DNA of 64,000 nucleotides from Frigoribacterium sp. PvP032 (GCF_017833035.1 NZ_JAFIBM010000001.1:1860001-1924000); one strand, 5' to 3'. Shown: positions 36,007 through 45,521, counted from the first letter of the stretch. Notes: generated from the letters alone by a model not told the origin. A program made the numbers and translations.

Positions 36007-36096
36007 GCGGGGGACTCCTTCGAAGACATCGTGTGTCTCTGTGATCGGGTGGTACGGAAGTGTGGTGCGGGTGCAGCGGAGGTGGTGCCCACCGGG

Positions 36097-37470
36097 CTAC
36101 ATGGCGTGGAGCGGCTTGCCGGCCAGGGCCAGCATCGCCTCTCCGAGTGCCTCGTTCTGGGTCGGGTGCGCGTGCACGAGCGGGGCGACGTCCTCGGGGT
36201 AGGCCTCCCAGTTGACGGCCAGCTGGGCCTCGCCGATCAGCTCGCCCACCCGGGCGCCGATCATGTGGACGCCGACGACGGGGCCGTCGACGACCCGGAC
36301 GACCTTGACGGAGCCGCTCGTGCCGATGATGTGGCTCTTGCCGTTGCCGGCGAGGTTGTAGTCGTAGCTCGTCACCTTGTCGGCGCCGTGCTTCTCCACG
36401 GCCTTCGCCTCGGTGAGGCCCACGGACGCGACCTCAGGGTCGGAGTAGGTCACCTTCGGGATGTTGGTGTCCTCGATGACCTGCGGCGCGAGGCCGGCGA
36501 TCTCCTCGGCCACGAAGATGCCCTGCTGGAAGCTGCGGTGGGCCAGCTGCAGGCCAGGGACGATGTCCCCGATCGCGAACACGCCGGGCACGCTGGTGTG
36601 GAGCCGCTCGTCGGTGATGACGAAGCCGCGGTCGATGGTGACGCCCACCTCCTCGAAGCCGAGGCCCTGGGTGGAGGGCCCGCGCCCGACGGCCACCAGG
36701 AGGAGGTCGGCCTCGATGGTCTTGCCGTCCTCCAGGGTCACGACGACGCCGTCGTCGTTCTGCGTCACGCTCTGGAACCGGACGCCCAGCGAGAAGCCGA
36801 TGCCGCGCTTGCGGAAGGCGCGCTCGAACTGCTTCGAGATGGACTCCTCCTCGTTCGGGACGAGGTGCGGGAGGGCCTCCACGATGGTGACCTCGGAGCC
36901 GAAGGACTTCCAGACGCTGGCGAACTCGACGCCGATGACGCCGCCGCCGAGGATGGCGACCCGCGCCGGCACGTGGTCGAGGGCCAGGGCCGCCTCGCTC
37001 GTGATGACCTTGCCGCCGATCTCGAGGCCGGGGAGGCTGCGCGAGTAGGAGCCGGTCGCCAGGACGACGTTCTGGCCGGTGAGCGTGGTGTCGCCGACCT
37101 GGACGGTCGTCGGGGACGTGAGGCGCCCCTCGCCCTCGACGACCGTGATGCCGCGGGCCTTGACCAGGCCCTGCAGGCCCTTGTACTTGCTGGCGACGAC
37201 GCCCTCGCGGTAGGCCGTCACGGCCGGCACGTCGATGCCGTGGAAGTCGGTCGACACGCCGTACTTCGCGGACTCCCGCGAGACGTCGGCGACCTCGGCC
37301 GAGTGCAGCAGCGCCTTGGTCGGGATGCAGCCCCGGTGGAGGCAGGTGCCGCCGAGCTTGTCCTTCTCGACCAGCGCGACGCTCAGCCCCAGCTCGGTGG
37401 CCCGCAGGGCCGCGGCGTACCCGCCGCTGCCGCCGCCGAGCACCACCAGGTCAAAATTCTGTTCCGACAC
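36097..37470 (-). CDS. lpdA: Dihydrolipoyl dehydrogenase (E3)
   Basis: FAD enzyme of 457 residues re-oxidising dihydrolipoamide. The N-terminal FAD motif VVLGGGSGGYAAALRA is followed by the redox disulfide GGTCLHRGCIPTK, the NAD motif ILGGGVIGVEFASVW, and the C-terminal dimer-interface HAHPTQNEAL providing the active-site His-Glu pair. GTG 37470 (VSEQNFDLVV) with GGGAG upstream is the start. It heads the lpdA-sucB pair and lies 153 bp after pepA in the same direction. Confidence 0.97.
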   Translation of the reverse strand: MSEQNFDLVVLGGGSGGYAAALRATELGLSVALVEKDKLGGTCLHRGCIPTKALLHSAEVADVSRESAKYGVSTDFHGIDVPAVTAYREGVVASKYKGLQGLVKARGITVVEGEGRLTSPTTVQVGDTTLTGQNVVLATGSYSRSLPGLEIGGKVITSEAALALDHVPARVAILGGGVIGVEFASVWKSFGSEVTIVEALPHLVPNEEESISKQFERAFRKRGIGFSLGVRFQSVTQNDDGVVVTLEDGKTIEADLLLVAVGRGPSTQGLGFEEVGVTIDRGFVITDERLHTSVPGVFAIGDIVPGLQLAHRSFQQGIFVAEEIAGLAPQVIEDTNIPKVTYSDPEVASVGLTEAKAVEKHGADKVTSYDYNLAGNGKSHIIGTSGSVKVVRVVDGPVVGVHMIGARVGELIGEAQLAVNWEAYPEDVAPLVHAHPTQNEALGEAMLALAGKPLHAM

Positions 37471-37623
37471 CCAGCAACTCCCTCGTGCGTTCGGAGGTGC
37501 CCGAGGCGGTGGAGGCGCCGTCGTGGTGACGTCGGCGTCGCGTCCGCGTCCACCTCGGTGAGGAGGAGGCGGCGTCGCCCGGGGAACCGATCTCGGCGGG
37601 TCGCTCCCGCCTCCTCGACCCTA

Positions 37624-39099
37624 CTACGCGGCCGAAAACTCGCGGGCCAGCTCTAGCAGCGTTCTCACGGAAACACCGGTGGAGCCCTTGCCGGTGTAGC
37701 CCCAGCCGCCGCCCTTGTTGTTCGACGGCCCGGCGATGTCGAGGTGCGCCCACGGCAGCGGTGCGCCAGTGGCCTTCCTCTCGCCCACGAACTCGTTCAG
37801 GAACACGCCGGCGAGGAGCATCCCGGCGGCGGTGTTGCCCGGGGTGGCGTTGACCAGGTCGGCCACGTCGGACTTCAGACGGCTGCGGAGCTCGCCGGGC
37901 AACGGCATGCGCCAGGCGGCCTCGCCGGCCAGGTCGGCGAGCTCGACCACGCGCGAGGCGAGCTCGTCGTTGCCCATGACGCCGACGGTGCGCGTGCCGA
38001 GCGCGACGACCTGGGCGCCCGTGAGCGTGGCGACGTCGACGACCGCGTCGGGCTGCTCCTCGCTGGCGGCGACGAGGCCGTCCGCCATGACCAGGCGGCC
38101 CTCGGCGTCGGTGTTCGTCACCTCGACGGTGGTGCCGCCGCGGATGGTGAGGACGTCGTCGGGCCGGATGGCCGTGCCGCTCGGCATGTTCTCGGCGACG
38201 CAGAGCCAGGCGGTCAGGCGGACGGGCAGCTCCAGGCGTGCGGCCGCGACGATCACGGCGAGGACGGTGGCCGCCCCCGTCATGTCGTCCTTCATGCCGA
38301 GCATGCTGCCGGCGGGCTTCAGCGAGAGGCCGCCGGTGTCGTACGTGATCCCCTTGCCGACCAGGGCCAGGTGCTTGGCGGCGCCCGAGGGCGAGTAGGC
38401 GACCTTGACGAGGCGCGGGCCGCGGCTCGAGCCCTGGCCGACTCCGAGGATGCCGCCGAAGCCGCCCTCGCGCAGCTCGTCCTCGGCGAGGACGGTCACG
38501 TCGAGCGGCAGGTCCGCCGCGAGCTCGGCGGCGTGGTCGGCGAGGGCCTGGGGGAACATCTGCTGCGGGGGAGTGTTGGCGAGGTCCCGGACGGTGTGGA
38601 CGGCCTGCGCGACCACGGCCGCCTGCCGCACCGTCGCCTCCTCGACCTCGAGCTCGGTCGCGAGCACCAGGGTGCGGGCGTGACGGCGCGACTCCGAGGC
38701 GGACGAGCCGCGGAACGCGTCGAACTCGTAGGAGGCGAGGGCCGCGCCCTCGAGGACGGCCAGGGCCTCGGCCTCGGTCGAGACGGGCAGGTCGAGCACG
38801 ACGCGGTCGACGCCCGTCAGCTGGCGGACAGCGGCACCGGCCGCGTAGCGCAGGGACTCGGCGTCCACGACGTCGCCGAGGCCCACGAGGGCCGTCACGG
38901 TCGCCGAGCCGGTGCCGGGGAGCCGCACGAGCTCGTCACGGGCGCCGCTGACGCCGAGTGCACGGAGATCGGCGGGCAGGCCCGGCAGGTCGCGGGTGAC
39001 CGAGGGGCCGTCGGCTCCCGTGAGGACGCCCACGACGAGGACGTCGGCCTCGACCTCGGCTGCGGGGGAACGGGTGGTGGACAGGAAGAGCTCGGTCAT
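37624..39099 (-). CDS. pepA: Leucyl aminopeptidase (M17)
   Basis: Dinuclear metal aminopeptidase of 491 residues. The N-terminal macro-like domain occupies about 1-165; the C-terminal catalytic domain has the ligands in VGKGITYDTGGLSLKP, MKDDMTGAATV and the signature NTDAEGRLVMAD. Genomic order pepA-lpdA-sucB is common in actinobacteria. TACGAT on the minus strand (39106-39111) ends 6 nt before the ATG with no Shine-Dalgarno, pointing to a leaderless mRNA. Divergent from the PAC2 gene. Confidence 0.96.
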   Translation of the reverse strand: MTELFLSTTRSPAAEVEADVLVVGVLTGADGPSVTRDLPGLPADLRALGVSGARDELVRLPGTGSATVTALVGLGDVVDAESLRYAAGAAVRQLTGVDRVVLDLPVSTEAEALAVLEGAALASYEFDAFRGSSASESRRHARTLVLATELEVEEATVRQAAVVAQAVHTVRDLANTPPQQMFPQALADHAAELAADLPLDVTVLAEDELREGGFGGILGVGQGSSRGPRLVKVAYSPSGAAKHLALVGKGITYDTGGLSLKPAGSMLGMKDDMTGAATVLAVIVAAARLELPVRLTAWLCVAENMPSGTAIRPDDVLTIRGGTTVEVTNTDAEGRLVMADGLVAASEEQPDAVVDVATLTGAQVVALGTRTVGVMGNDELASRVVELADLAGEAAWRMPLPGELRSRLKSDVADLVNATPGNTAAGMLLAGVFLNEFVGERKATGAPLPWAHLDIAGPSNNKGGGWGYTGKGSTGVSVRTLLELAREFSAA

Positions 39100-39185
39100 C
39101 CCTCGATCGTAGCCACCGCGGGTGTTCGCTCAGGGCACGTCGCCGGAGTCGGCCGGTGCCGGACTGGTTGCCTAGCATTGGAGGC

Positions 39186-40100
39186 ATGCACGACCCCGCC
39201 GGACTCTACGACCTCGCTCTCGACGCCTCCGACGTGCCCGAGGGGCTGCCCCTCGTGGCGGGCCTGACGGGCTCCTCCGACGCGGGGGGCGCGGTCGGCC
39301 AGCTGGCGGAGTTCCTCGTGGGCGAGCTCGACCACTCGCTGGTCGCCTCCTTCGACGCCGACGAGCTGCTCGACTACCGCGCTCGTCGTCCCGTCTTCAC
39401 GTTCGACCAGGACCACATCTCGGAGGTCGCGACCGCGACCCTCTCGCTCCGGCTGATGACCGACGACATCGGCCAGCCCTTCCTCTTCCTGTCGGGCTTC
39501 GAGCCCGACTTCCAGTGGCAGCGGTTCACGTCGGCCGTCGTCGACCTCGTCCGCCGCTACCGGGTGTCGACGACCACGTGGGTCCACTCGATCCCGATGC
39601 CCGTGCCCCACACGCGTCCGATCGGCGTGACCGTGAGCGGCAACCGCGCCGACCTCGTGGAGTCGCTGTCGGTGTGGCGGCCGGTCACCCAGGCGCCGGC
39701 GAACGCGCTGCACCTGGTCGAGCAGCGGCTCGGCGACTCCGGCCACCCCACGGCCGGCTTCGTGCTCCTCGTGCCGCACTACCTGGCCGACACCGAGTTC
39801 CCCGACGCCGCGGTGGCGGCCCTCTCGAGCATCAGCGCCGCGACCGGCCTGATCTTCCCCACCGACAGGCTGCGGTCCGAGGGGCGCGACTTCCTCGCCA
39901 AGGTCGACGAGCAGGTCCACGGCAACCACGAGCTCTCCCGCCTCGTGTCCACGCTCGAGGAGAGGCACGACACCTACATGGAGGGCAACCCGCTGCCCTC
40001 GCCGCTCACCGACCAGGACGGACAGGTCCCGTCCGCCGACGTCCTGGCCGCCGAGCTGGAGCGGTTCCTCGCGGGGCGCCGCGCGGACGAGGAGTCCTGA
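39186..40100 (+). CDS. PAC2 family protein
   Basis: Soluble protein of 304 residues of the PAC2 (proteasome assembly chaperone 2-like) family, seen in LPLVAGLTGSSDAGGAVGQL, the ARRPVFTFDQDH segment, and FVLLVPHYLADTEFPDAA. In actinobacteria it occurs with or without a proteasome; its role is unknown. TAGCAT (39173-39178) ends exactly 7 nt before the ATG, placing the transcription start at the A of ATG: a leaderless gene. Possibly co-transcribed with the MFS gene 76 bp downstream, although that has its own -10-like box. Confidence 0.9.
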   Translation: MHDPAGLYDLALDASDVPEGLPLVAGLTGSSDAGGAVGQLAEFLVGELDHSLVASFDADELLDYRARRPVFTFDQDHISEVATATLSLRLMTDDIGQPFLFLSGFEPDFQWQRFTSAVVDLVRRYRVSTTTWVHSIPMPVPHTRPIGVTVSGNRADLVESLSVWRPVTQAPANALHLVEQRLGDSGHPTAGFVLLVPHYLADTEFPDAAVAALSSISAATGLIFPTDRLRSEGRDFLAKVDEQVHGNHELSRLVSTLEERHDTYMEGNPLPSPLTDQDGQVPSADVLAAELERFLAGRRADEES

Positions 40101-40176
40101 CCGACGCGGGCCCTCGACGGTCGCGTCGTCAGCCGTCAGCCGTCTGCAGGGGCAGGTCGGAGGCTAGGGTCGTCGG

Positions 40177-41517
40177 GTGAACTCGTCGCGTGCCTGGATC
40201 GTCTGGGGCGCCGCCGTCCTCGCCTACGTCGTCGCCGTGCTGCAGCGGTCCTCGCTCGGCGTCTCCGGCGTCGAGGCCCAGCAGATCTTCGGCATCTCGG
40301 CCTCGACCCTCTCGACGCTCGCCGTCGTCCAGCTCGTCGTCTACGCGGGCCTCCAGATCCCCGTGGGCGTGCTGCTCGACCGCGTCGGCCCGCGGGCGCT
40401 CATCGTCGCGGGTGGCGTCCTGCTCGTCGTCGGGCAGGCCGTCGTCGCCCTCGCGCCCCCGCACATCGGTCTGGCGATCCTCGGGCGCGTCCTCGTGGGC
40501 GCCGGCGACGCGATGACCTTCATCAGCGTCATCCGACTGCTGCCCGCCTGGTTCCGCGGGCCGATCCTGCCCCAGATCTCGCAGTGGACCGGCAACGTCG
40601 GCCAGCTCGGGCAGGTGCTCTCGGCCGTGCCCCTGTCGCTCGTCCTGCACGGCAGCGGCTGGCGGCCGGCCTTCCTCGGCGCGGCCGGCCTCTCGGTCGT
40701 CGCCGTCGTGCTGGTCGTCCTCCTCGTGCGCGACTCGCCGCTCGGCCGTCCCGCCGAGTCGGCAGGGACGACCTGGCGCGACGCCGGCCGTCAGCTCGGC
40801 GAGAGCATCCGTCGACCAGGCACGCGCCTGGGCTTCTGGTCCCACTTCGTGACGCAGTCGTCCGGGACGGTGTTCAGCCTGCTGTGGGGCGTGCCCTTCC
40901 TCGTCGGGGCACTCGGGTTCTCCGCGGCGCAGGCCTCAGGGATGCTGACGCTGCTCGTCGCGTCCGGCGTCGTCGCGGGGCCGGTCCTCGGCCTGCTCAC
41001 CGCCCGCTTCCCGCTGCGCCGGTCGAACCTCGTCCTAGGCATCGTCACGGCGCTGGGGGCCACGTGGACGGTCCTGCTCGCCTGGCCGGGGCAGCCGCCG
41101 CACTGGCTCGCCTACGTGCTCGTCGTGGTGCTGGGCGTCGGCGGGCCCGGCAGCCTCATCGGCTTCGACTTCGCTCGCTCGTTCAACCCGATGCGCAGCC
41201 TCGGCGTCGCCAACGGCATCGTCAACGTCGGGGGGTTCCTGGCGAGCTTCGTGATGATGTTCCTCATCGGCGTCGTGCTCGACCAGCTCGACGCGGCGCG
41301 GGTGGCGGGCGGGGCGCCGAGCGATCTCTTCTCGTTCGAGTCGTTCCGCATCGCGTTCCTCGTCCAGTACGTGGTCGTCGGGGCAGGTGTCGTCGGCCTC
41401 GTGCGGGAGCGTCGCCGCACGCGGCGGCTCCTGCACCTCGAGGAGGGAATCCAGGTGGCCCCCCTGTGGGTTGCACTGAACAGGAAGTGGCAGGCCAGGA
41501 GGCGCCGGAGGTCCTGA
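40177..41517 (+). CDS. MFS transporter
   Basis: Carrier of 446 residues with twelve predicted helices. Motifs: VVYAGLQIPVGVLLDRVGPR (loop 2-3, DRxGxR) and, in the second half, LTARFPLRRSN. The C-terminal tail after the last helix is Arg-rich (RKWQARRRRRS). The nearest subgroup by eye is the nitrate/sialate-like ACS branch, but the substrate is not predictable. GTG 40177 is preceded by TAGGGT (40165-40170) at 6 nt without a Shine-Dalgarno, so leaderless expression is likely. Confidence 0.88.
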   Translation: MNSSRAWIVWGAAVLAYVVAVLQRSSLGVSGVEAQQIFGISASTLSTLAVVQLVVYAGLQIPVGVLLDRVGPRALIVAGGVLLVVGQAVVALAPPHIGLAILGRVLVGAGDAMTFISVIRLLPAWFRGPILPQISQWTGNVGQLGQVLSAVPLSLVLHGSGWRPAFLGAAGLSVVAVVLVVLLVRDSPLGRPAESAGTTWRDAGRQLGESIRRPGTRLGFWSHFVTQSSGTVFSLLWGVPFLVGALGFSAAQASGMLTLLVASGVVAGPVLGLLTARFPLRRSNLVLGIVTALGATWTVLLAWPGQPPHWLAYVLVVVLGVGGPGSLIGFDFARSFNPMRSLGVANGIVNVGGFLASFVMMFLIGVVLDQLDAARVAGGAPSDLFSFESFRIAFLVQYVVVGAGVVGLVRERRRTRRLLHLEEGIQVAPLWVALNRKWQARRRRRS

Positions 41518-41712
41518 CGGCCGATGGCGCCCGTGGTCGGCGTGGCCGACCAGACGTGCAACAATGGGAGTCGGACCCGTTCATGTCCCGTGCAGGTGCT
41601 CGACTCTCGTCGGTGTGCTCAGCCGCGAGGACTTGACATGGGTCCTAGTACTGCCCGAAAGGCCCGTGCACTGCCCTCAAGGCCCAGTGCAGAAGAAGTG
41701 GAAGGTGTTCGC
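41518..41712 (+). promoter_or_regulatory. Promoter and leader of the primary sigma factor gene
   Basis: This 195-bp leader holds an AACAAT-like -10 candidate near 41559-41564, a perfect TTGACA hexamer at 41633-41638 that lacks a matching -10 at 16-18 bp, and a hairpin TGCACTG (41667-41673) / CAGTGCA (41685-41691), with inner CCT/AGG pairing, 21 bp before the start codon. The hairpin sits just ahead of the GGAAGG ribosome-binding site and could affect initiation. Which promoter is used is unclear. Confidence 0.35.
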
Positions 41713-43020
41713 ATGGCTACTCGCAGCAAGGCGACCACGGTCGCCGACGAGACCGTGACCGACGGCGCGGTGCTCGAGACCGAGCCCGCGACGACCGACG
41801 AGGCGCCTGCGGCGCCCGAGAAGGCCCCCGCCAAGCGGGCGCCTGCCAAGAAGACGACGGCTGCGAAGGCACCCGCCGCCAAGAAGGCGGCACCCGCGAA
41901 GGCGGCCCCGTCCAAGGCGGCAGCCGCCAAGGCGGCGAAGGCTGCAGAGCCGGAGGACGAGGCCGAGCCCGTCGACGCCGACGCGGCCGACACCGACGTG
42001 GACGGCGACGGCGACAAGCCCGCAGCTCCCGAGCTGCTCCCCAAGGGCGCGCTCGTCATCTCGCAGGACGACGACGACGAGATGCCCGTCTACTCGACGA
42101 CGATCACCGGCGCCACCGCCGACCCCGTCAAGGACTACCTGAAGCAGATCGGCAAGGTCGCCCTGCTGAACGCCGCTGAGGAGGTCGAGCTCGCCATGCG
42201 CATCGAGGCCGGTCTCTTCGCCGAGGACAAGCTCTCGAACAGCACCGGCCTCAGCAAAGAGCTGGAGCGCGAGCTGCGCTGGGTGTCCCGCGACGGCCAG
42301 CGCGCCAAGAGCCACCTCCTCGGGGCCAACCTGCGCCTCGTGGTGAGCCTCGCGAAGCGCTACACCGGCCGGGGCATGCAGTTCCTCGACCTGATCCAGG
42401 AGGGCAACCTGGGCCTCATCCGTGCGGTCGAGAAGTTCGACTACACCAAGGGCTTCAAGTTCTCGACGTACGCCACCTGGTGGATCCGGCAGGCCATCAC
42501 CCGCGCCATGGCCGACCAGGCCCGCACCATCCGCATCCCCGTGCACATGGTCGAGGTCATCAACAAGCTGGCCCGCGTCCAGCGCCAGATGCTGCAGGAC
42601 CTCGGCCGCGAGCCCACGCCCGAAGAACTCAGCCGCGAGCTCGACATGACGCCCGAGAAGGTCGTCGAGGTCCAGAAGTACGGGCGCGAGCCCATCTCGC
42701 TGCACACGCCCCTCGGCGAGGACGGCGACAGCGAGTTCGGCGACCTCATCGAGGACACGGAGGCGGTGGTCCCGGCCGACGCCGTGGGCTTCACCATGCT
42801 CCAGAAGCAGCTCGAGTCGCTGCTCGACAGCCTGTCCGAGCGTGAGGCCGGCGTGATCCGCATGCGCTTCGGCCTCGGCGACGGCATGCCCAAGACGCTC
42901 GACCAGATCGGCGACACCTTCGGCGTCACGCGTGAGCGGATCCGACAGATCGAGTCCAAGACGATGGCCAAGCTGCGCCACCCGTCCCGGTCGCAGTCGC
43001 TCCGCGACTACCTCGAGTAG
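41713..43020 (+). CDS. sigA: RNA polymerase primary sigma factor
   Basis: Group 1 sigma-70 factor of 435 residues. Residues 1-about 110 are a low-complexity Lys/Ala/Pro then acidic region, as in other actinobacterial primary sigmas. Region 1.2 reads [25 protein letters not shown] (in part [16 protein letters not shown]); regions 2.3-2.4 [20 protein letters not shown]; region 3; region 4.2 helix-turn-helix [20 protein letters not shown]. The C-terminus [14 protein letters not shown] is family-typical. ATG 41713 has GGAAGG upstream. The MurT-like gene starts 4 bp after its stop. Confidence 0.97.
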   Translation: MATRSKATTVADETVTDGAVLETEPATTDEAPAAPEKAPAKRAPAKKTTAAKAPAAKKAAPAKAAPSKAAAAKAAKAAEPEDEAEPVDADAADTDVDGDGDKPAAPELLPKGALVISQDDDDEMPVYSTTITGATADPVKDYLKQIGKVALLNAAEEVELAMRIEAGLFAEDKLSNSTGLSKELERELRWVSRDGQRAKSHLLGANLRLVVSLAKRYTGRGMQFLDLIQEGNLGLIRAVEKFDYTKGFKFSTYATWWIRQAITRAMADQARTIRIPVHMVEVINKLARVQRQMLQDLGREPTPEELSRELDMTPEKVVEVQKYGREPISLHTPLGEDGDSEFGDLIEDTEAVVPADAVGFTMLQKQLESLLDSLSEREAGVIRMRFGLGDGMPKTLDQIGDTFGVTRERIRQIESKTMAKLRHPSRSQSLRDYLE

Positions 43021-43024
43021 GCCC

Positions 43025-44284
43025 GTGCGATACCTCCTGCCCGTGCTCGCGGGCCGTCTCGTCCGTGCGGTGGCGCGTCTCCGCGGCGGCGGGTCGGCCT
43101 ACCCGGGCCGCACCGTCCTCGCGCTGGCGCCCGACTTCCTCACCCATGTCTCGTCCCAGTTCGAGCAGGGCGTCGTCTTCGTCCTCGGCTCCAACGGCAA
43201 GTCGACGACGACGATGATGCTGACCGAGACGCTGCGGGCCCACGGGCTCCGCGTCTTCACGAACCCCACGGGCGCCAACCTGCCGCAGGGCATCGCCTCG
43301 GCGTTCCTCCGCGAGGTGACGCCCTTCGGGAACGTCAGGCACGACATCGGCGTGATCGAGGTCGACGAGGCCTTCGCCGTCGAGCTCACCCGGTCGCTGC
43401 ACCCGTCGACCGTGCTGATGCTCAACGTGCAGGTCGACCAGCTCTACAGGTTCTTCGAGACCGAGCGCGTCGGCACGATGATGACGGACACCGCCGCCTT
43501 GGCCACGCGCTTCGTCGTGACCAACCGCGACGACCAGCACCTCGCGCCGTACGAGGCGCGGCCGGGCCAGACGGTCACCCGCTTCGGCGCCTCGGCCGAC
43601 GTCGTGGCGGCCGCGCCCAACGGGCTGCAGAACGCGAACGACTTCTCCCGCGAGGCGGACTCCACACGTCCCGTCGAGGCCGAGGTCGTCAGCATGGACG
43701 GCGACCGGGCGGGCATCAGGGTCGGCGAGACGACCGTCGACGTGCGGCTGCCCGCCCGCGGGCTGCACTACGCCGTCGACGCCGCCGCAGCCCTGCAGAC
43801 CGCGTCCGTCGTCCTCGGACGGCCCGTCGACCAGGAGGCGGTGGCTCGCGCCTTCGACACGATGAAGCCGGCCTACGGACGGGGCGAGCGCATGTCGCTC
43901 GGCGCCGACGAGGCCGAGTTCATCATGTTCAAGAACGCGGCGAGCCTGCAGCTGAACCTCGACGCCCTCCCGCAGGACACCGAGCAGGTCATGCTCGCGA
44001 TCGACGAGGGCACGCCCGACATCTCCTGGATCTACGACATCGACTTCTCGCGCCTCGACCACGTCGACGTGCTCGCCGGCGCCAAGGCCTGGCAGCTGGC
44101 CCTGCGCCTCGAGCACGAGGGGATCCCGGTGCACGTGATCGAGGAGGACATCGCGAAGGCGATCAAGCTGATGCGTGCGCTGCCCTCGCCGAGCGACCAC
44201 ACGAAGCACTTCGTCACCAACTACGAGCAGATGATGCTGGCCCGTCGCATCCTCGGCCACCCCGACCTGGAGAAGACCGCGTGA
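43025..44284 (+). CDS. murT: MurT-like Mur ligase (lipid II D-Glu alpha-carboxyl ligase subunit), variant without zinc ribbon
   Basis: Mur-ligase-fold protein of 419 residues. The P-loop GSNGKSTTT (55-63), the GANLPQGIASAF segment, the QVDQLYRFFE helix and the C-terminal DUF1727 domain with DISWIYDIDF (Asp332 at the place of S. aureus MurT Asp349) identify the family, which activates the alpha-carboxyl of D-Glu in lipid II. The four-cysteine zinc ribbon in the middle domain of S. aureus MurT is absent and the protein has no cysteine. The NPAG motif of S. aureus MurT reads NAAS. GTG 43025 starts 4 bp after sigA; the gene overlaps gatD by 4 bp. The product may not be iso-glutamine. Confidence 0.85.
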   Translation: MRYLLPVLAGRLVRAVARLRGGGSAYPGRTVLALAPDFLTHVSSQFEQGVVFVLGSNGKSTTTMMLTETLRAHGLRVFTNPTGANLPQGIASAFLREVTPFGNVRHDIGVIEVDEAFAVELTRSLHPSTVLMLNVQVDQLYRFFETERVGTMMTDTAALATRFVVTNRDDQHLAPYEARPGQTVTRFGASADVVAAAPNGLQNANDFSREADSTRPVEAEVVSMDGDRAGIRVGETTVDVRLPARGLHYAVDAAAALQTASVVLGRPVDQEAVARAFDTMKPAYGRGERMSLGADEAEFIMFKNAASLQLNLDALPQDTEQVMLAIDEGTPDISWIYDIDFSRLDHVDVLAGAKAWQLALRLEHEGIPVHVIEEDIAKAIKLMRALPSPSDHTKHFVTNYEQMMLARRILGHPDLEKTA

Positions 44285-45036
44285 GCGCCGACACCCTCCG
44301 CATCGTCCACCTCTACCCCGAGCAGCTCGGCGTCAGCGGCGACCGGGGCAACGTGACGACGCTCGTCGCTCGTGCTCGGCGCGCCGGCCTCGAGACCGAG
44401 GTCGTCGAGTACCGGGCCGGCGACGGCGTGCCGACGGTGGCCGACGTCGTGCTCCTCGGGCACGGGCCGCTCTCGGGCGTCCGCTCCGTGAGCTCCGACG
44501 CCCAGCGTCTCCTGCCGGCGCTCGAGGGATTCGCGGCTTCCGGCGTGCCCGTCATCGGCGTCGGCGGCGGCATGGAGCTGCTGACCAAGGGCGTCGTCAC
44601 CGACGAGGGCGAGACAGTCCCCGGCATCGGGTTCTTCGACGCCGTGGTGCGCCGTGGTGCTCCGCGCCGCACGAACTACTTCCAGGTGACGACGACCTAC
44701 GGCGGGGACGAGCTCACCCTCTTCGGCTTCGAGGACCACGCCGCCCACCTCGAGCTCGGTGCCGGCGTCGAGGCCTTCGGCCGGGTGGTGCACGGCGGGG
44801 GCAACGGTGCCGACGGCGCCGAGGGCGTCGTGCGCGGCGCCTCCTTCGGCACACAGCTGAAGGGACCCTTGCTGCCGCTCAACCCCGCGCTGAGCGACCG
44901 AGTCCTGCGGGCGGCGCTGACGCGTCGCAGCATCTCGTACCACCCCGGAGACGCGCACGCGAAGCTCGACGAGTACGCGGCGCAGTCCCAGCGGGTCGTC
45001 CGCGAGAACCTCGAGCGGGCCTTCAAGGCCATGTGA
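44281..45036 (+). CDS. gatD: GatD-like class I amidotransferase subunit lacking both catalytic residues
   Basis: A 251-residue partner of the MurT-like ligase. Compared with S. aureus GatD, the nucleophile elbow TICGGYQ reads GVGGGME (Gly95 for Cys94) and the catalytic His of GTYLHGP reads GTQLKGP (Lys194 for His189). The protein has no cysteine at all. The rest of the fold is kept: GDRGNVTTL at the start, GVPVIGVGGGMELL, GFEDHAAHLELG, GPLLPLNPALSD. It therefore cannot release ammonia from glutamine by the known mechanism, yet looks conserved, not decayed. Start and murT stop overlap as GTGA, so the two are translated together. Confidence 0.88.
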   Translation: MSADTLRIVHLYPEQLGVSGDRGNVTTLVARARRAGLETEVVEYRAGDGVPTVADVVLLGHGPLSGVRSVSSDAQRLLPALEGFAASGVPVIGVGGGMELLTKGVVTDEGETVPGIGFFDAVVRRGAPRRTNYFQVTTTYGGDELTLFGFEDHAAHLELGAGVEAFGRVVHGGGNGADGAEGVVRGASFGTQLKGPLLPLNPALSDRVLRAALTRRSISYHPGDAHAKLDEYAAQSQRVVRENLERAFKAM

Positions 45037-45074
45037 CCCCGGCACGGTGTGCTCGCGCGGCACCGTGCGGTCGC

Positions 45075-45112
45075 ACGAAGGGCCCGCATCCAGGAGGATG
45101 CGGGCCCTTCGT
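45075..45112. terminator. Bidirectional terminator between gatD and the DUF7455 gene
   Basis: Perfect 17-bp arms (45075-45091 and 45096-45112) with loop AGGA, between converging genes. Confidence 0.8.
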
Positions 45113-45144
45113 CACGTCGCCGGGGTGCTGCGCCCCGGACGACC

Positions 45145-45372
45145 TCAGTTCTGGTGGAGCTTCGAGCTCTCGTCCAGCCACTCGACGGCGGTGGGCTGGA
45201 GCTTGTCCTTGACCTTGGCACCGTGGTGCGCGCAGAAGAGGAGCTCGCCGCTCGCCATGGTGACGCGGACGTAGGCCTGGGCCCCGCAGCTGTCGCAACG
45301 GTCGGCGGCGGAGAGCTGGTAACGGGAGCCGAGCTCGTCGACGGCGGTGTGGTCGGTGGCCATCTGAGTCAT
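45145..45372 (-). CDS. DUF7455-type small zinc-site protein
   Basis: A 75-residue protein with a likely metal site: CDSCGAQAYVRV then LLFCAHHG, giving Cys-x2-Cys and Cys-x2-His. It belongs to a short actinobacterial family often encoded beside the topoisomerase IV B gene, as here (divergent). ATG 45372 is preceded by AGGAGGAGC, one of the strongest ribosome-binding sites in the window, suggesting abundant expression. Function unknown. Confidence 0.85.
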   Translation of the reverse strand: MTQMATDHTAVDELGSRYQLSAADRCDSCGAQAYVRVTMASGELLFCAHHGAKVKDKLQPTAVEWLDESSKLHQN

Positions 45373-45521
45373 GTGATGCTCCTCCTGACGATGGTGCTGC
45401 GGATGTGTTGCCCTCATCAAAACACGCGCTCCCGAGTATCGGGTGCGATCCGAGCCGATTTCGCTCATCGCGTAGTGACGGAGGGGGGACGAGCGCCTCC
45501 CGGGACTGTCCGTGGACGCTC

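Noticed and set aside
41633-41638. Perfect TTGACA as the sigA -35 element
   Set aside because: No acceptable -10 hexamer is found 16-18 bp downstream, so it may be chance; kept only as a note in the leader.
44281-45036. gatD as a pseudogene
   Set aside because: The frame is intact, codon bias is normal, it overlaps murT for coupling, and non-catalytic fold motifs are conserved; the changes are confined to catalytic positions.
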